DNA of 64,000 nt from Eubacterium ruminantium (GTDB taxonomy: Bacteria; Bacillota; Clostridia; Lachnospirales; Lachnospiraceae), in contig NZ_FUXA01000008.1 of assembly GCF_900167085.1 (NCBI RefSeq), positions 21,774 to 85,773 on the forward strand, in the 5' to 3' direction. Made by a program: the position numbers and the translations under genes. Below, one piece after another: positions 44,861 to 53,439 of this stretch. The notes beneath the pieces are model-generated. The model was not told where the DNA came from. It ran no database searches and saw nothing but the letters and a program-made list of their open reading frames with translations. The stretch's first letter is position 1; every line of letters starts with the position of its first letter.

Positions 44861-46102
44861 ATGGACAAACTGGAAGTTCTACGCGAACTGGCTATCATTA
44901 TTATATTTGCTAAAGCATTTGGCCTTCTGGCAAGAAAGGTCAAAGCCCCCCAGGTTGCCGGTGAAATCATTGCAGGTCTTCTTATCGGTCCGAGTGTACT
45001 CGGACTTGTAAGTGCTTCAGATTTCCTTTCGGGATTTGCTGAAATAGGTGTCATCCTCCTCATGTTTACTGCGGGACTTGAAACCAACCTTTCAGAACTG
45101 AAAAAAACCGGTATCAAAGCAACCATCATAGCTTGCGCAGGTGTATTTGTCCCCCTTATATTCGGTACTCTCCTGTATTTTGCATTCTATGGACCACAGT
45201 CAATCGGATCCGAAGGATTTTTCAAAGCTGTATTTATAGGAACAATCCTTACTGCAACTTCAGTAAGTATCACTGTTCAGACACTCCGTGAACTTGGTAA
45301 GCTTTCAAATGAAGTCGGCCAGACCATCATGAGTGCCGCCATAATCGATGATGTTATCGGTATTATCGTTTTAACAGTAGTTATCGGACTTAAGAGTCCT
45401 GAAGCAAAGAGCGGAACAGTCGTTCTTTATACAGCGCTCTTCTTCATATTTGCTATCGGTGTCGGATTTATAGTTTATAAACTTTTCAAAATGTACGACA
45501 GCAAATACCCTCATACAAGAAGAATTCCGATCCTCGGTCTTGCTCTTGCATTCGGACTTTCATATGTCGCTCAGAAATATTTTGATGTTGCTGACATCAC
45601 AGGTGCTTATATCGCCGGTGTAATCCTTTGCCAGCTTCGTGACTCGGAATACATTTCCGAAAAAATGGATATCAATTCCTACATGCTGTTCGGTCCTGTA
45701 TTCTTCTGCAGTATCGGTCTTCAGACAGATATGAAGAATATTGATACAACTATAATAGTCTTCTCACTCTGCTTTGTGGCAGTCGGACTTTTGTCAAAGA
45801 TAATCGGATGTGGTTCCGTTGCAAGATTGTGCGGCTATCGTGGTAAAGATACACTTAAGATAGGTGTAGGAATGATGACCCGAGGCGAGGTCGCTCTTAT
45901 CGTCGCCCAAAGAGGTCTTTCGGTAGGAATGCTGGATCATAGATACTTTACTGCAGTAATCTTACTTATCATCGTAAGTTCGATCATAACACCATTACTG
46001 CTAAAAGCCCTATATTCAAAGGACGATCAAGATAAAAATGCTTCGTCTGCCGATGATGCTTCATCCCCCGATGATGCTAAGGTCAGTGAAGCAAAATCAT
46101 AA
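44861..46102 (+). CDS. CPA2-family cation/proton antiporter (KefB/NapA-like)
   Basis: 413 residues, 12-13 membrane helices, no cytoplasmic TrkA-N domain. Family motifs: APQVAGEIIAGLLIGPSVLG near the N-terminus, FTAGLETNL, the ion-binding unwound-helix region SAAIIDDVIGIIVL with the Asp-Asp pair, and GMMTRGEVALIVAQRG in the C-terminal half. It exchanges Na+ or K+ for protons. The C-terminal tail is Asp/Ser-rich (SADDASSPDDAKVSEAKS). Start ATG with GAGG 8 bases upstream. Confidence 0.9.
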   Translation: MDKLEVLRELAIIIIFAKAFGLLARKVKAPQVAGEIIAGLLIGPSVLGLVSASDFLSGFAEIGVILLMFTAGLETNLSELKKTGIKATIIACAGVFVPLIFGTLLYFAFYGPQSIGSEGFFKAVFIGTILTATSVSITVQTLRELGKLSNEVGQTIMSAAIIDDVIGIIVLTVVIGLKSPEAKSGTVVLYTALFFIFAIGVGFIVYKLFKMYDSKYPHTRRIPILGLALAFGLSYVAQKYFDVADITGAYIAGVILCQLRDSEYISEKMDINSYMLFGPVFFCSIGLQTDMKNIDTTIIVFSLCFVAVGLLSKIIGCGSVARLCGYRGKDTLKIGVGMMTRGEVALIVAQRGLSVGMLDHRYFTAVILLIIVSSIITPLLLKALYSKDDQDKNASSADDASSPDDAKVSEAKS

Positions 46103-46103
46103 T

Positions 46104-46157
46104 AAAATGAGGTTTTGTCCCAACAGTTATATGCTGTGGGGACAAAACCTCATTTTT
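46104..46157. terminator. Bidirectional terminator
   Basis: AAAATGAGGTTTTGTCCC pairs with GGGACAAAACCTCATTTTT over a short loop, serving the antiporter gene and the convergent minus-strand gene. Confidence 0.85.
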
Positions 46158-46159
46158 AT

Positions 46160-46666
46160 TTACTGCTTCTTTCTTGCTGCTATCTTCTTTCTTCTTTCCT
46201 TGATCATCTCTGCATCCGGAAGTATCCTTCCCTCGATACACCACTGAGGAACCTTCTTAAGTTTAAGTTCAACAATCGCTCTCTTATCAAGAGCTTCCTT
46301 AAATGTATCAAGATGAACTTTCTTACCGATCTCAAGGATTTCCTGAGCACTGAAATTCTGTCTCAGTATCTCTCCTTTTAGGGATGACCCTCGCTTCATG
46401 GCATCATCTCGTATCCTGACACTCATGAATACTTCTACAAGAATAAGTGTAAGAAATACCATGTAAACCAAAACCACAAGGATATTTCTTCCAAGAAGAT
46501 AAACAATAAGTATACAAAGTCCTATTGTAAGAAGTATAAACGGAATAAGTCCAATCTTCACAAACCTAGCCAGTTTTCTGGCATTGGAATAAGTCTCTGT
46601 TAACTTTTTATCAAGTTCAACCTCTCGGCCATCATCAAGCTTGATCAGAACCTTCTCATCATCCAT
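46160..46666 (-). CDS. Small membrane protein of unknown function
   Basis: 168 residues: soluble N-terminus (IKLDDGREVELDKKL), two adjacent membrane helices (about residues 36-82), then a positively charged cytoplasmic tail ending KERRKKIAARKKQ. I do not recognise the family. It follows the Dabb gene by 19 bases and has GAGG 8 bases before its ATG, so it belongs to that unit. Confidence 0.7.
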   Translation of the reverse strand: MDDEKVLIKLDDGREVELDKKLTETYSNARKLARFVKIGLIPFILLTIGLCILIVYLLGRNILVVLVYMVFLTLILVEVFMSVRIRDDAMKRGSSLKGEILRQNFSAQEILEIGKKVHLDTFKEALDKRAIVELKLKKVPQWCIEGRILPDAEMIKERRKKIAARKKQ

Positions 46667-46685
46667 ATATTATTCCTCGCAATAA

Positions 46686-46988
46686 TTAGATTTCAAAGTC
46701 AAGGCAGCTGCGGATCTTAGTATATGGTCTGACTTTTTCGTCAGCTACTGCAACATGTGCCGGGTGAACTGCATAAGCATCAAGAGCTTCTTTATTTTCA
46801 AATAATGAATCAAGCATAAGGTCTGCATTTGAACTTGCAAGCCCATTGATATTTACCTTTATATCAACTATGCCGGGAACTCTGCATTTAAGGCCTTCCA
46901 GGCCTTCCTTGATACCCTTCTTAACCTGAGCTTTTTCTTCAGGTGAAAGTTCATCCTTTAATGTCCACAAAATAACGTGTTTTACCAT
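46686..46988 (-). CDS. Dabb-family (stress-responsive A/B barrel) protein
   Basis: 100 residues, a dimeric alpha-beta barrel domain: MVKHVILWTLKDE at the start, then the Val/Ile-rich strand GIVDIKVNINGL and HPAHVAVADEKVRPYTKIRSCLDFE at the end, all typical of Dabb. Such proteins are ferredoxin-fold small proteins; some catalyse cyclisations, most have no known reaction. It lies 76 bases after trxB, perhaps read through from the redox operon. Confidence 0.88.
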   Translation of the reverse strand: MVKHVILWTLKDELSPEEKAQVKKGIKEGLEGLKCRVPGIVDIKVNINGLASSNADLMLDSLFENKEALDAYAVHPAHVAVADEKVRPYTKIRSCLDFEI

Positions 46989-47064
46989 TTTACTCTACCT
47001 CACTGTATTTATTATCTACGATGATTATAATATATGCCTTTAATCTATACAATGTTTTTTATGA

Positions 47065-47976
47065 TCAGGCATCTATAAAGCTACATGCGGCAAGGGCTGC
47101 TATGGCACCGTCGGATGCGGCAGTAACAAGCTGTCTTACATCCTTTGTTCTGCAATCTCCTGCAGTATAGATACCTTCCGTTTTGGTTCTGCAATTTTCT
47201 CCTGCGATGATATATCCACCCTTATCGAGATCTACCAGCTCTTCGAAATCCTTATTATCAGGTTCCTGTCCGATAGCTATGAAAAGACCGTCAATCTTGA
47301 TCTCCTTCTTCTCACCGGAATTCTTATCTGTAACTTCGATTCCCGAAAGTCTGTCCTCTCCAAGTATAGATGTAATGCTCGCATTTAAAACGAACTCTAC
47401 ATTTTCCTTCTTTCGAAGTGACTCAAGAGTTTCATTTTCAGCTCTGAAGCCTTCACGTCTGTGGATAACATAAACCTTGCTGCAATAATTTGATAAGAAC
47501 ATTGCGTCTTCAATGGCTGTATTTCCGCCACCGTTTACGGCAACATCTTTGCCTCTGTAAAATGCTCCGTCACAAGTGGCACAGTAAGAAATACCTCTTC
47601 CTGTAAGAGCTTCTTCTTTATCTATGCCGAGATGTCTGTTCTTCGCACCTGTTGCAAGGATGACAGCCTTTGCTTCATAAGAATTCTTACCGGTTTTAAC
47701 GATAAATCCTTTTCCGTCTTCCTTTTTATCAACAGATAAAACTTTCTCAAACTTAACTTCTGCTCCAAGTCCTGTAGCCTGTTCGTAAAGACCTGTTGCA
47801 TAATCAAACCCCGAAATATTCTTTATACCCGGATAATTCTCGATCTCCGGTGTATTTACGATCTGTCCACCATAAGTATATGATTCGAAAACAAGAGCCT
47901 TCTTTCCTGCTCTTGCAGTGTAGATAGCTGCACTAAGTCCTGCCGGACCTGCACCCACAATAATAATATCGATCAT
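47065..47976 (-). CDS. trxB: Thioredoxin reductase
   Basis: 303 residues with FAD-binding GAGPAGLSAA at the N-terminus, the redox-active CATCDG motif (about residue 133), NADPH-binding GGGNTAIEDA, and the C-terminal YTAGDCR FAD motif. It transfers electrons from NADPH to the thioredoxin encoded 29 bases upstream. Start ATG with AAAGGG upstream. Part of the ohrR-trxA-trxB unit. Confidence 0.94.
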   Translation of the reverse strand: MIDIIIVGAGPAGLSAAIYTARAGKKALVFESYTYGGQIVNTPEIENYPGIKNISGFDYATGLYEQATGLGAEVKFEKVLSVDKKEDGKGFIVKTGKNSYEAKAVILATGAKNRHLGIDKEEALTGRGISYCATCDGAFYRGKDVAVNGGGNTAIEDAMFLSNYCSKVYVIHRREGFRAENETLESLRKKENVEFVLNASITSILGEDRLSGIEVTDKNSGEKKEIKIDGLFIAIGQEPDNKDFEELVDLDKGGYIIAGENCRTKTEGIYTAGDCRTKDVRQLVTAASDGAIAALAACSFIDA

Positions 47977-48005
47977 TCATATAACCCTTTCTCCAAATAA
48001 AGCCC

Positions 48006-48317
48006 TTAGCCCTTGATCCACTCCTTGAGTGTATCCTTTGGCTGAAATCCAACACTTCTTCTTACTTCTTTACCATTCTCATATAAAATGAGGCAAGGAA
48101 TATTTGTAATAGCCTGCTCTGTAGCTAATGTCATAGCTTCATCAACATTTATCCCCACAACTTTAATCTCGGGAACTTCATCAGCAATCTGATCAACAAT
48201 AGGTGAAAGCATCTTGCATGGTCCACACCAAATTGCCCAAAAATCAACCAATACAGGCTTATCGCTCTTAAGTACCTCTGCTTCGAACTGTTCTTCTGTT
48301 ATCTGTAATGCTGCCAT
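48006..48317 (-). CDS. trxA: Thioredoxin
   Basis: 103 residues with the active site WCGPCK (Cys31, Cys34) and the cis-Pro loop TNIPCLILYENG; the extra Cys before LILY is unusual. Reduces protein disulfides with electrons from TrxB. Start ATG with GGAGGAG 5 bases upstream. It lies 31 bases after the OhrR-like regulator, suggesting control by peroxide. Confidence 0.94.
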   Translation of the reverse strand: MAALQITEEQFEAEVLKSDKPVLVDFWAIWCGPCKMLSPIVDQIADEVPEIKVVGINVDEAMTLATEQAITNIPCLILYENGKEVRRSVGFQPKDTLKEWIKG

Positions 48318-48348
48318 AATATCTCCTCCTTAATAAATAAAACTACAT

Positions 48349-48831
48349 TTACTGTTCTTCTGATTCAGATGTAGCATGAAGAACTTTATATAAAAGTTTA
48401 TAAAGTGCTGCTCCATCTTCCGGATCCAGACTGATACAGCTTCCTATCGCTTCAGGTATCTTTACAGCTTCCTCTCGAAGCTTCATACCTTCGTCTGTAA
48501 TGGTTATCATGAGATTTCTTTCATCCTCTTTGGATCTGTGTCTCTCAATATAACCTTTCTGCTCAAGTTTCTTTAAGAGTGGTGTGAGTGTTCCTGAATC
48601 TAGGAATAAGCATTCCCCCATCTCTTTAACATTGGTTTCTCTTCTCTCCCAAAGAACCATCATTGCAATATACTGTGTATATGTAAGATCTAATTTATCA
48701 AGAAAGGGTTTATATTTTCTAATTACTTCCTTAGAACAAACATATAATGGAAAGCAAAGCTGATTCTCCAATTTGAGGCATGAATACTTATCTTCGCTTA
48801 CTTCGGCACTCTTCTTATCTATAGTGCTCAT
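48349..48831 (-). CDS. ohrR: OhrR-type MarR-family redox-sensing repressor
   Basis: 160 residues, winged helix MarR fold. The N-terminal LKLENQLCFPLYVCSKE carries Cys26 at the place of the reactive Cys15 in B. subtilis OhrR, inside the hallmark LENQLCF motif; a further Cys32 follows. The DNA-binding part is LDSGTLTPLLKKLEQKGYIERHRSKEDERN. The tyrosines that hydrogen-bond the Cys in OhrR have counterparts (Tyr30, and Tyr in LTYTQYIAM). It likely represses its own operon until oxidised by organic peroxides. Instead of ohr, the operon holds trxA and trxB. Assignment of family is strong, inducer is inferred. Confidence 0.85.
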   Translation of the reverse strand: MSTIDKKSAEVSEDKYSCLKLENQLCFPLYVCSKEVIRKYKPFLDKLDLTYTQYIAMMVLWERRETNVKEMGECLFLDSGTLTPLLKKLEQKGYIERHRSKEDERNLMITITDEGMKLREEAVKIPEAIGSCISLDPEDGAALYKLLYKVLHATSESEEQ

Positions 48832-48853
48832 TTTATCACCTTCATTTCTATAT

Positions 48854-48899
48854 TATAATTAAATTGCACGTTTAATTAATTGATTACAATTTAATTATA
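48854..48899. promoter_or_regulatory. Two OhrR-type operator boxes
   Basis: TATAATTAAATTGCA (48854-48868) and TACAATTTAATTATA (48885-48899) lie in inverted orientation 16 bases apart upstream of the ohrR-trxA-trxB operon. Each is close to the palindromic TACAATTTAATTGTA-type half known from the B. subtilis OhrR operator. Confidence 0.7.
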
Positions 48900-49032
48900 C
48901 AGTTTAATCATAAAAAGTCAACCGATTAATCTAATATTTTATTTTTTATTGGTGAAATGATTCCGTCATCCGCCTCCTCAAAATGCTATTCGCTTCACTT
49001 ATAATCAAAAAAATGATAAAATGATACTATAT

Positions 49033-49072
49033 GAAATTATCCGTCGGATACATGGGCGGACTATATAATTTC
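49033..49072 (+). promoter_or_regulatory. Leader hairpin upstream of nitrilase-family gene
   Basis: GAAATTAT (49033-49040) pairs with ATAATTTC (49065-49072), with partial inner pairing of CCGTC and GGAC-like bases, followed by TTTTCAC. Could be a weak attenuator; the flanking T-run is short. Confidence 0.35.
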
Positions 49073-49099
49073 TTTTCACACAAATGGAGGTTTTAAGTT

Positions 49100-49885
49100 A
49101 TGAGTATCAAGATAGCTTCATTACAGATGAATGTAATTACAGATAAAATAAAATGTATCAAGTACCTGGAAAATATGCTTCAAAAGCCTGAATTACGCGG
49201 CGTGGATATGCTCACTCTTCCTGAGATGTTCTGCTCGCCTTATCAGAGTTCGGCATTTCCGGAATATGCAGAACCGGAAGGAGGAGACCTTTGGCAGGCA
49301 CTTTCAGCCCTTGCCAAAACATACGGTATCTATCTGTCTGCAGGCTCAGTTCCGGAGAAAACTCCAAATGGAAATATATATAATACCGCATATGTCTTCA
49401 ACCGTGAAGGACATCAGATAGCAAAGCACAGAAAGGTTCACCTTTTTGATATAGCTATTGCAGGAGGTCAGCATTTTAAAGAGTCGGATACTCTAACTGC
49501 CGGCGACTCCATCACTACATTTGAAACAGAATTCTGCACCATGGGAATTGCCATTTGCTTCGACATTCGTTTTCCTGATATGTTCAGCAAAATGGTCAGC
49601 CGCGGTGCAAAAGTCATCCTCGTGCCTGCTTCATTTAATATGACAACAGGCCCCGCGCATTGGGAACTCCTCTACCGCGCAAGGGCCGTTGATAATCAGG
49701 TTTATATGATTGGAACAAGTACCGCCCGCGATTATGCAAGCAGTTATATTTCTTACGGAAACTCGCTTATAGTCGATCCTTGGGGCAAGATCATTGCAAA
49801 GCAGGATGCTGCCGAAGGAGTAAATATAGTTGATATCAATCTCGATATGGTAACTAAAGTAAGAGGCGAGATTCCTATTTTATAA
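49100..49885 (+). CDS. Carbon-nitrogen hydrolase (nitrilase superfamily, omega-amidase-like)
   Basis: 261 residues with the catalytic triad Glu42 (LPEMFCSPY), Lys113 (HRKVHLFD) and Cys154 (IAICFDIRFPD). The ending PWGKIIAKQDAAEGVNIVDINLD is typical of the Nit2/omega-amidase branch, which hydrolyses alpha-ketoglutaramate and similar amides; this fits repair of transamination by-products. Cytoplasmic, monocistronic. Start ATG with GGAGG 9 bases upstream. Other branch members deaminate glutathione, so substrate is not certain. Confidence 0.85.
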   Translation: MSIKIASLQMNVITDKIKCIKYLENMLQKPELRGVDMLTLPEMFCSPYQSSAFPEYAEPEGGDLWQALSALAKTYGIYLSAGSVPEKTPNGNIYNTAYVFNREGHQIAKHRKVHLFDIAIAGGQHFKESDTLTAGDSITTFETEFCTMGIAICFDIRFPDMFSKMVSRGAKVILVPASFNMTTGPAHWELLYRARAVDNQVYMIGTSTARDYASSYISYGNSLIVDPWGKIIAKQDAAEGVNIVDINLDMVTKVRGEIPIL

Positions 49886-49940
49886 TTCTGTTATTTAAAT
49901 TGCTTATAATGCTTAACTCTTCAAAATCCGGATCATATAT

Positions 49941-52274
49941 TTATTCAACATTTTTAAGGGCTTCCGAAAGAGGAATCCTCTTAATTCTGTTGAAGTCGAT
50001 GAATGAAATGATCAGGTATGCTACATAAATAGCAACTATCATTATGATATATGATATGAACGAGATATTTATCGTGAACCATCCCGACATCTCGCTAAGC
50101 ATTTTACGCCAGAACCAGTTAATTACGAAATAAGCTATAAATACACTCAGAAAATCAAAGATTATCATAAGTATCGAGGTTGTTCTGATATACAACTTAC
50201 TTATTTCATTATTATCATATCCAAGAACCTTGACCATAGAGATGGACTGTCTGTTCTTCTCTATGATTATCTTGGTTATGAGATATATTAAGAGAGCAGC
50301 TATTAAAACCGTAAGTACTGCGAAATAATCCATAGCGGAACCCATCGAATGATCAAGCTGTTTAGCCATCTTCACAATGTCTTCCGGACTTATGACTTTA
50401 TAGATATTTTTTTCAGGGATGTCTGTTATCTCTGTATCTGAAATATATCCACTGAAGTAACTTGGATCATTTCCGAAATATTCATTATAATTATCGATTG
50501 GCATAAATACTATGAGGGATCCCATGTAATCATAGACACCCTTAACTTTAAAGTCGTACTCTTTACTTGTGAACTGCTCCTTTAAAGTTATAGTATCGCC
50601 TTCTTCAATTCCAAACTTATCTGCATAAGGCTCAGATATAATTATTTCATTTCCTTTAAGTTCACTGTTTATTTTAATATATTTACTGTTTTCACTGTAG
50701 CCGACAACCATTATCTCTTCTCCGATATTCGGCTTATCTTTTGTAATAAGAGTAGAAACACAGGATTTCTCGGCATCCGGATTTGATGTACTTATCTCAT
50801 TTCCTTCTTCGTCTATATTTCCTCTGAGGAAATACTGATACTGCGCATACATCTTTTTAGGCGCATCTTCCATATAACTGTCGATTGTATCAGGCATTCC
50901 AAGACAGAACATAAGAAGTACCATGACAAAGCATGTTCCCACGAAAAGTACCAGATAGCTTGAAACATTGCTGAATACATTTCTAACACGGAAGCGGTTT
51001 ATGAATTTCCATTTCGGAAGTCTCTTCGCTTTCTTCCTCTTTGATCTTCTAATATCATTACGAAGGAACTTAAGAGGCGATAATACAAGTTTTCTTCTTA
51101 TAACAACATAATTGATTATGAGCATCAAAGCTACGGGACAAATTGTCGTTTGCAGGAAGGCCTTTGGATTCCAAAGTGTTACGTATTTCGGAAGGCTGTA
51201 GGTTCCGTAATACATTGATACGACAACATTTTTAAATAATGTATAACCGGCAATATTTCCCAGCGCCGCTGCAGCAAGTGTTACTATGATCGGCAGCGAC
51301 ATATAATGCGAAATAAGCTCACTTCTTGTATATCCTGACGCTCTGAGGGTTCCGATAACAACCGAATCCTCTTCAATCTTGTTGCTGATGGTGATTGCAA
51401 ATATAAATGCAAAGACACCCATGAGGATTATAAGAAGATAAAATGCCATTACTTCATCTTTGGCGAAATCATTTGTAGCAAAATGAATTGCCTGATTAAC
51501 ATATTCAGGAACATAATCCTCAACTCGTATATCATTAAGCGGATCTGCATCAAAACATGAAGCCATCACTATCTCGCCGAGCTTATTTGCAAAATTATCT
51601 CCCGCTTTCTTCTTTGATTCATCATCCTCAAGTTTCTTATTATATATCCATGCATACTGATATACTTCTTTTGCTTCTATCTTTTCATACTGTTCACCGG
51701 TAACAAATCCGATATCGAATGTCAGCGCATCAAACATAGTATCGCTGTTATTCTTATATAAAGCACTGTAATCGCCGGCTGCTATCAGTCCGGTAATTTT
51801 ATATTTCACTCCATCGAGGTAGATATTATCGCCGACCTTCATATCAGCATTGTCGGCATGCATTCTATCTATGGCTATCTCGCCGTCCGCTTCAGGAAGG
51901 CGTCCCTTCATTATACAGACCTTATTTACATCTTCTCTGATTTTGAAGACTCTGATACTTATCTCTTCATCACTATCTTTTGTCTTATCATTTGATTCGA
52001 CAGTGGTTTTATAATACTGCTCATGGAGCTTTACACCTTCTGCTTCTATTTCAGTTATCATTTCCTGTGTAGGAATTCCCGATAGGTTGAAATGCCCGTC
52101 TTCCACATTATACTTTGCAAATGCATTTTGTCCTGCTTCGAGCATACTGTTATTTGCAACAAACATTCCTGAAACGAATCCTATTGTCAGAAATAATATA
52201 AGGAAAATGATAAGATATTTCTTAAAATCACGCTTAAGCTCTTTAGGGAGCCTTCTTACTAAAGGACTCTTCAT
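49941..52274 (-). CDS. ABC transporter permease, FtsX/MacB type (eight or more helices)
   Basis: About 777 residues. N-terminal helix (FLILFLTIGFVSGMFVANNS), a large extracytoplasmic region to about 285, FtsX-type helices at about 285-400, a second extracytoplasmic region (about 480-640), and a final FtsX helix set to the end. The two-FtsX layout with a small domain between is that of MacB-like exporters used in antimicrobial peptide resistance or lipoprotein/cell-wall processes. Start MKSPLVRR has GGAGG 5 bases upstream. Operates with the ATPase encoded upstream; the ATPase stop codon lies 11 bases before this start. Substrate unknown. Confidence 0.87.
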   Translation of the reverse strand: MKSPLVRRLPKELKRDFKKYLIIFLILFLTIGFVSGMFVANNSMLEAGQNAFAKYNVEDGHFNLSGIPTQEMITEIEAEGVKLHEQYYKTTVESNDKTKDSDEEISIRVFKIREDVNKVCIMKGRLPEADGEIAIDRMHADNADMKVGDNIYLDGVKYKITGLIAAGDYSALYKNNSDTMFDALTFDIGFVTGEQYEKIEAKEVYQYAWIYNKKLEDDESKKKAGDNFANKLGEIVMASCFDADPLNDIRVEDYVPEYVNQAIHFATNDFAKDEVMAFYLLIILMGVFAFIFAITISNKIEEDSVVIGTLRASGYTRSELISHYMSLPIIVTLAAAALGNIAGYTLFKNVVVSMYYGTYSLPKYVTLWNPKAFLQTTICPVALMLIINYVVIRRKLVLSPLKFLRNDIRRSKRKKAKRLPKWKFINRFRVRNVFSNVSSYLVLFVGTCFVMVLLMFCLGMPDTIDSYMEDAPKKMYAQYQYFLRGNIDEEGNEISTSNPDAEKSCVSTLITKDKPNIGEEIMVVGYSENSKYIKINSELKGNEIIISEPYADKFGIEEGDTITLKEQFTSKEYDFKVKGVYDYMGSLIVFMPIDNYNEYFGNDPSYFSGYISDTEITDIPEKNIYKVISPEDIVKMAKQLDHSMGSAMDYFAVLTVLIAALLIYLITKIIIEKNRQSISMVKVLGYDNNEISKLYIRTTSILMIIFDFLSVFIAYFVINWFWRKMLSEMSGWFTINISFISYIIMIVAIYVAYLIISFIDFNRIKRIPLSEALKNVE

Positions 52275-52285
52275 ATCTTTACCTC

Positions 52286-52999
52286 CTACCAATCAAGATC
52301 CATAGCAGATACTTTTTCTTCATTTACGATATTCTTCCTGACAACACCATCACGAAGCTTGATCGTATGATCTGCCATATGCTGGATTGCCTCATTATGA
52401 GTAACCATGATTATTGTATTTCCGTACTTCTGATTTACATCCTCGATCAGTTTGAGGATATCCTTTGAAGTATTGTAATCAAGGGCACCCGTTGGCTCGT
52501 CGCATAAGAGAATATCAGGATTCTTTACTATAGCCCTTCCGATTGATGTTCTCTGCTGCTGACCTCCCGAAAGCTGGCTCGGAAGCTTGTGACGATGCTC
52601 ATAAAGGCCAAGAGTATGAAGTAAATCATCTATATCAAGAGGATTATCCGAAAGATATGCCCCCACTTCGATATTTTCTTTTACATTGAGATTAGGTATA
52701 AGATTGTAAAGCTGAAATACATATCCGAGATGCTTACGACGATACTGTGTAAGTGTCTTCTCATCCATATCTTCAAGCTTATCACCGTTAATAGAAATAA
52801 ATCCGCTGTCCGCGTTATCGATACCACCTATTATATTAAGAAGCGTTGACTTTCCGGATCCGGAAGGTCCAAGAAGAACACAGAACTCTCCGTTGGCAAC
52901 CGTAAAGTTCATTCCTCGAAGAACTTCCTGCTTTGTATCCCCTTCACCATAAGATTTTTTTACATCGACGATCTCCAAAAAATTTTTATTTTCTCCCAT
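52286..52999 (-). CDS. ABC transporter ATPase, MacB/LolD type
   Basis: 237 residues with Walker A GPSGSGKS, signature LSGGQQQR, ILLCDEPTGALD and the switch His in VTHNEA. It pairs with the permease gene downstream. Motif VFQLYNLIPNLNVKENIEVG is typical of the LolD/MacB group. The start MGENKN has a GGAG-like site upstream (AGGGAGGAATGCACA, about 8 bases). Confidence 0.9.
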   Translation of the reverse strand: MGENKNFLEIVDVKKSYGEGDTKQEVLRGMNFTVANGEFCVLLGPSGSGKSTLLNIIGGIDNADSGFISINGDKLEDMDEKTLTQYRRKHLGYVFQLYNLIPNLNVKENIEVGAYLSDNPLDIDDLLHTLGLYEHRHKLPSQLSGGQQQRTSIGRAIVKNPDILLCDEPTGALDYNTSKDILKLIEDVNQKYGNTIIMVTHNEAIQHMADHTIKLRDGVVRKNIVNEEKVSAMDLDW

Positions 53000-53044
53000 T
53001 GTGCATTCCTCCCTTTTGTTGGATAAAAATAAAATAACATCTTC

Positions 53045-53149
53045 GCCTTGTCAGGTTCTATATATCTAACTAGGCAAATACCGCAAAAAATCATTGCTTT
53101 TCCAACTTTGCGGTTGCTTTATCGGTTAATCCCAAATTAACCTTTTTTT
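53045..53149 (+). ncRNA. Candidate small RNA or terminated leader with three hairpins
   Basis: Hairpin 1: GCCT/AGGC with GGTT/AACT inside (53045-53075). Hairpin 2: CCGCAAA (53081-53087) with TTTGCGG (53107-53113). Hairpin 3: GGTTAAT-N5-ATTAACC (53124-53142) followed by seven T (53143-53149), a textbook plus-strand terminator. No plus-strand gene precedes it within 3 kb, so it should terminate a short dedicated transcript. I do not recognise a known RNA family. Confidence 0.45.
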
Positions 53150-53186
53150 GGTTTTATCAAATCATGTCATTTATATAATTCTATTT

Positions 53187-53211
53187 GCTCATATGAACAT
53201 ACGCTCATATG
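53187..53211. promoter_or_regulatory. Operator-like repeat for the ABC transporter operon
   Basis: GCTCATATG occurs twice in direct order (53187-53195, 53203-53211), and ATATGA/TCATAT within it makes an inverted repeat with 8-base centre. It sits about 190 bases upstream of the minus-strand ATPase start, in the style of TetR-type operators. Confidence 0.4.
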
Positions 53212-53439
53212 TAAAGCATAATCATAATACATCCTGTTTTGTTATTTGTCAAATTTATTTTAAAATAAATAAAATTATCATATTTTAACCTTGAAATACT
53301 TCTAATAATATGTTAATGTAACTTAATTCCAAAAATTCCCACAGGACAGAATCTCTGAAATGTGGGATATTTAATTTATTTACACTGCATTTCGATTCAT
53401 ACTGAAATGCAAATATCATTAAAGAAAAGGAGAAAAAAA

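Larger units (their letters stand above)
53000..53439. other. 440-base intergenic region with small RNA candidate, operator and guaB leader
   Basis: No protein gene is supported. It holds the candidate small RNA (53045-53149), the CATATG operator (53187-53211), and the guaB leader hairpins CCCACA/TGTGGG (53338-53366) and TGCATTTC/GAAATGCA (53386-53411). The last one sits 29 bases before the guaB start. Confidence 0.5.

Noticed and set aside
46115..46381. Short plus-strand frame after the antiporter gene
   Set aside because: It spans the bidirectional terminator and runs antisense to the small membrane protein gene.
53338..53411. Guanine or purine riboswitch in the guaB leader
   Set aside because: I could not find the conserved purine-aptamer core (TATA-flanked junction with paired loop sequences); only two simple hairpins are present.
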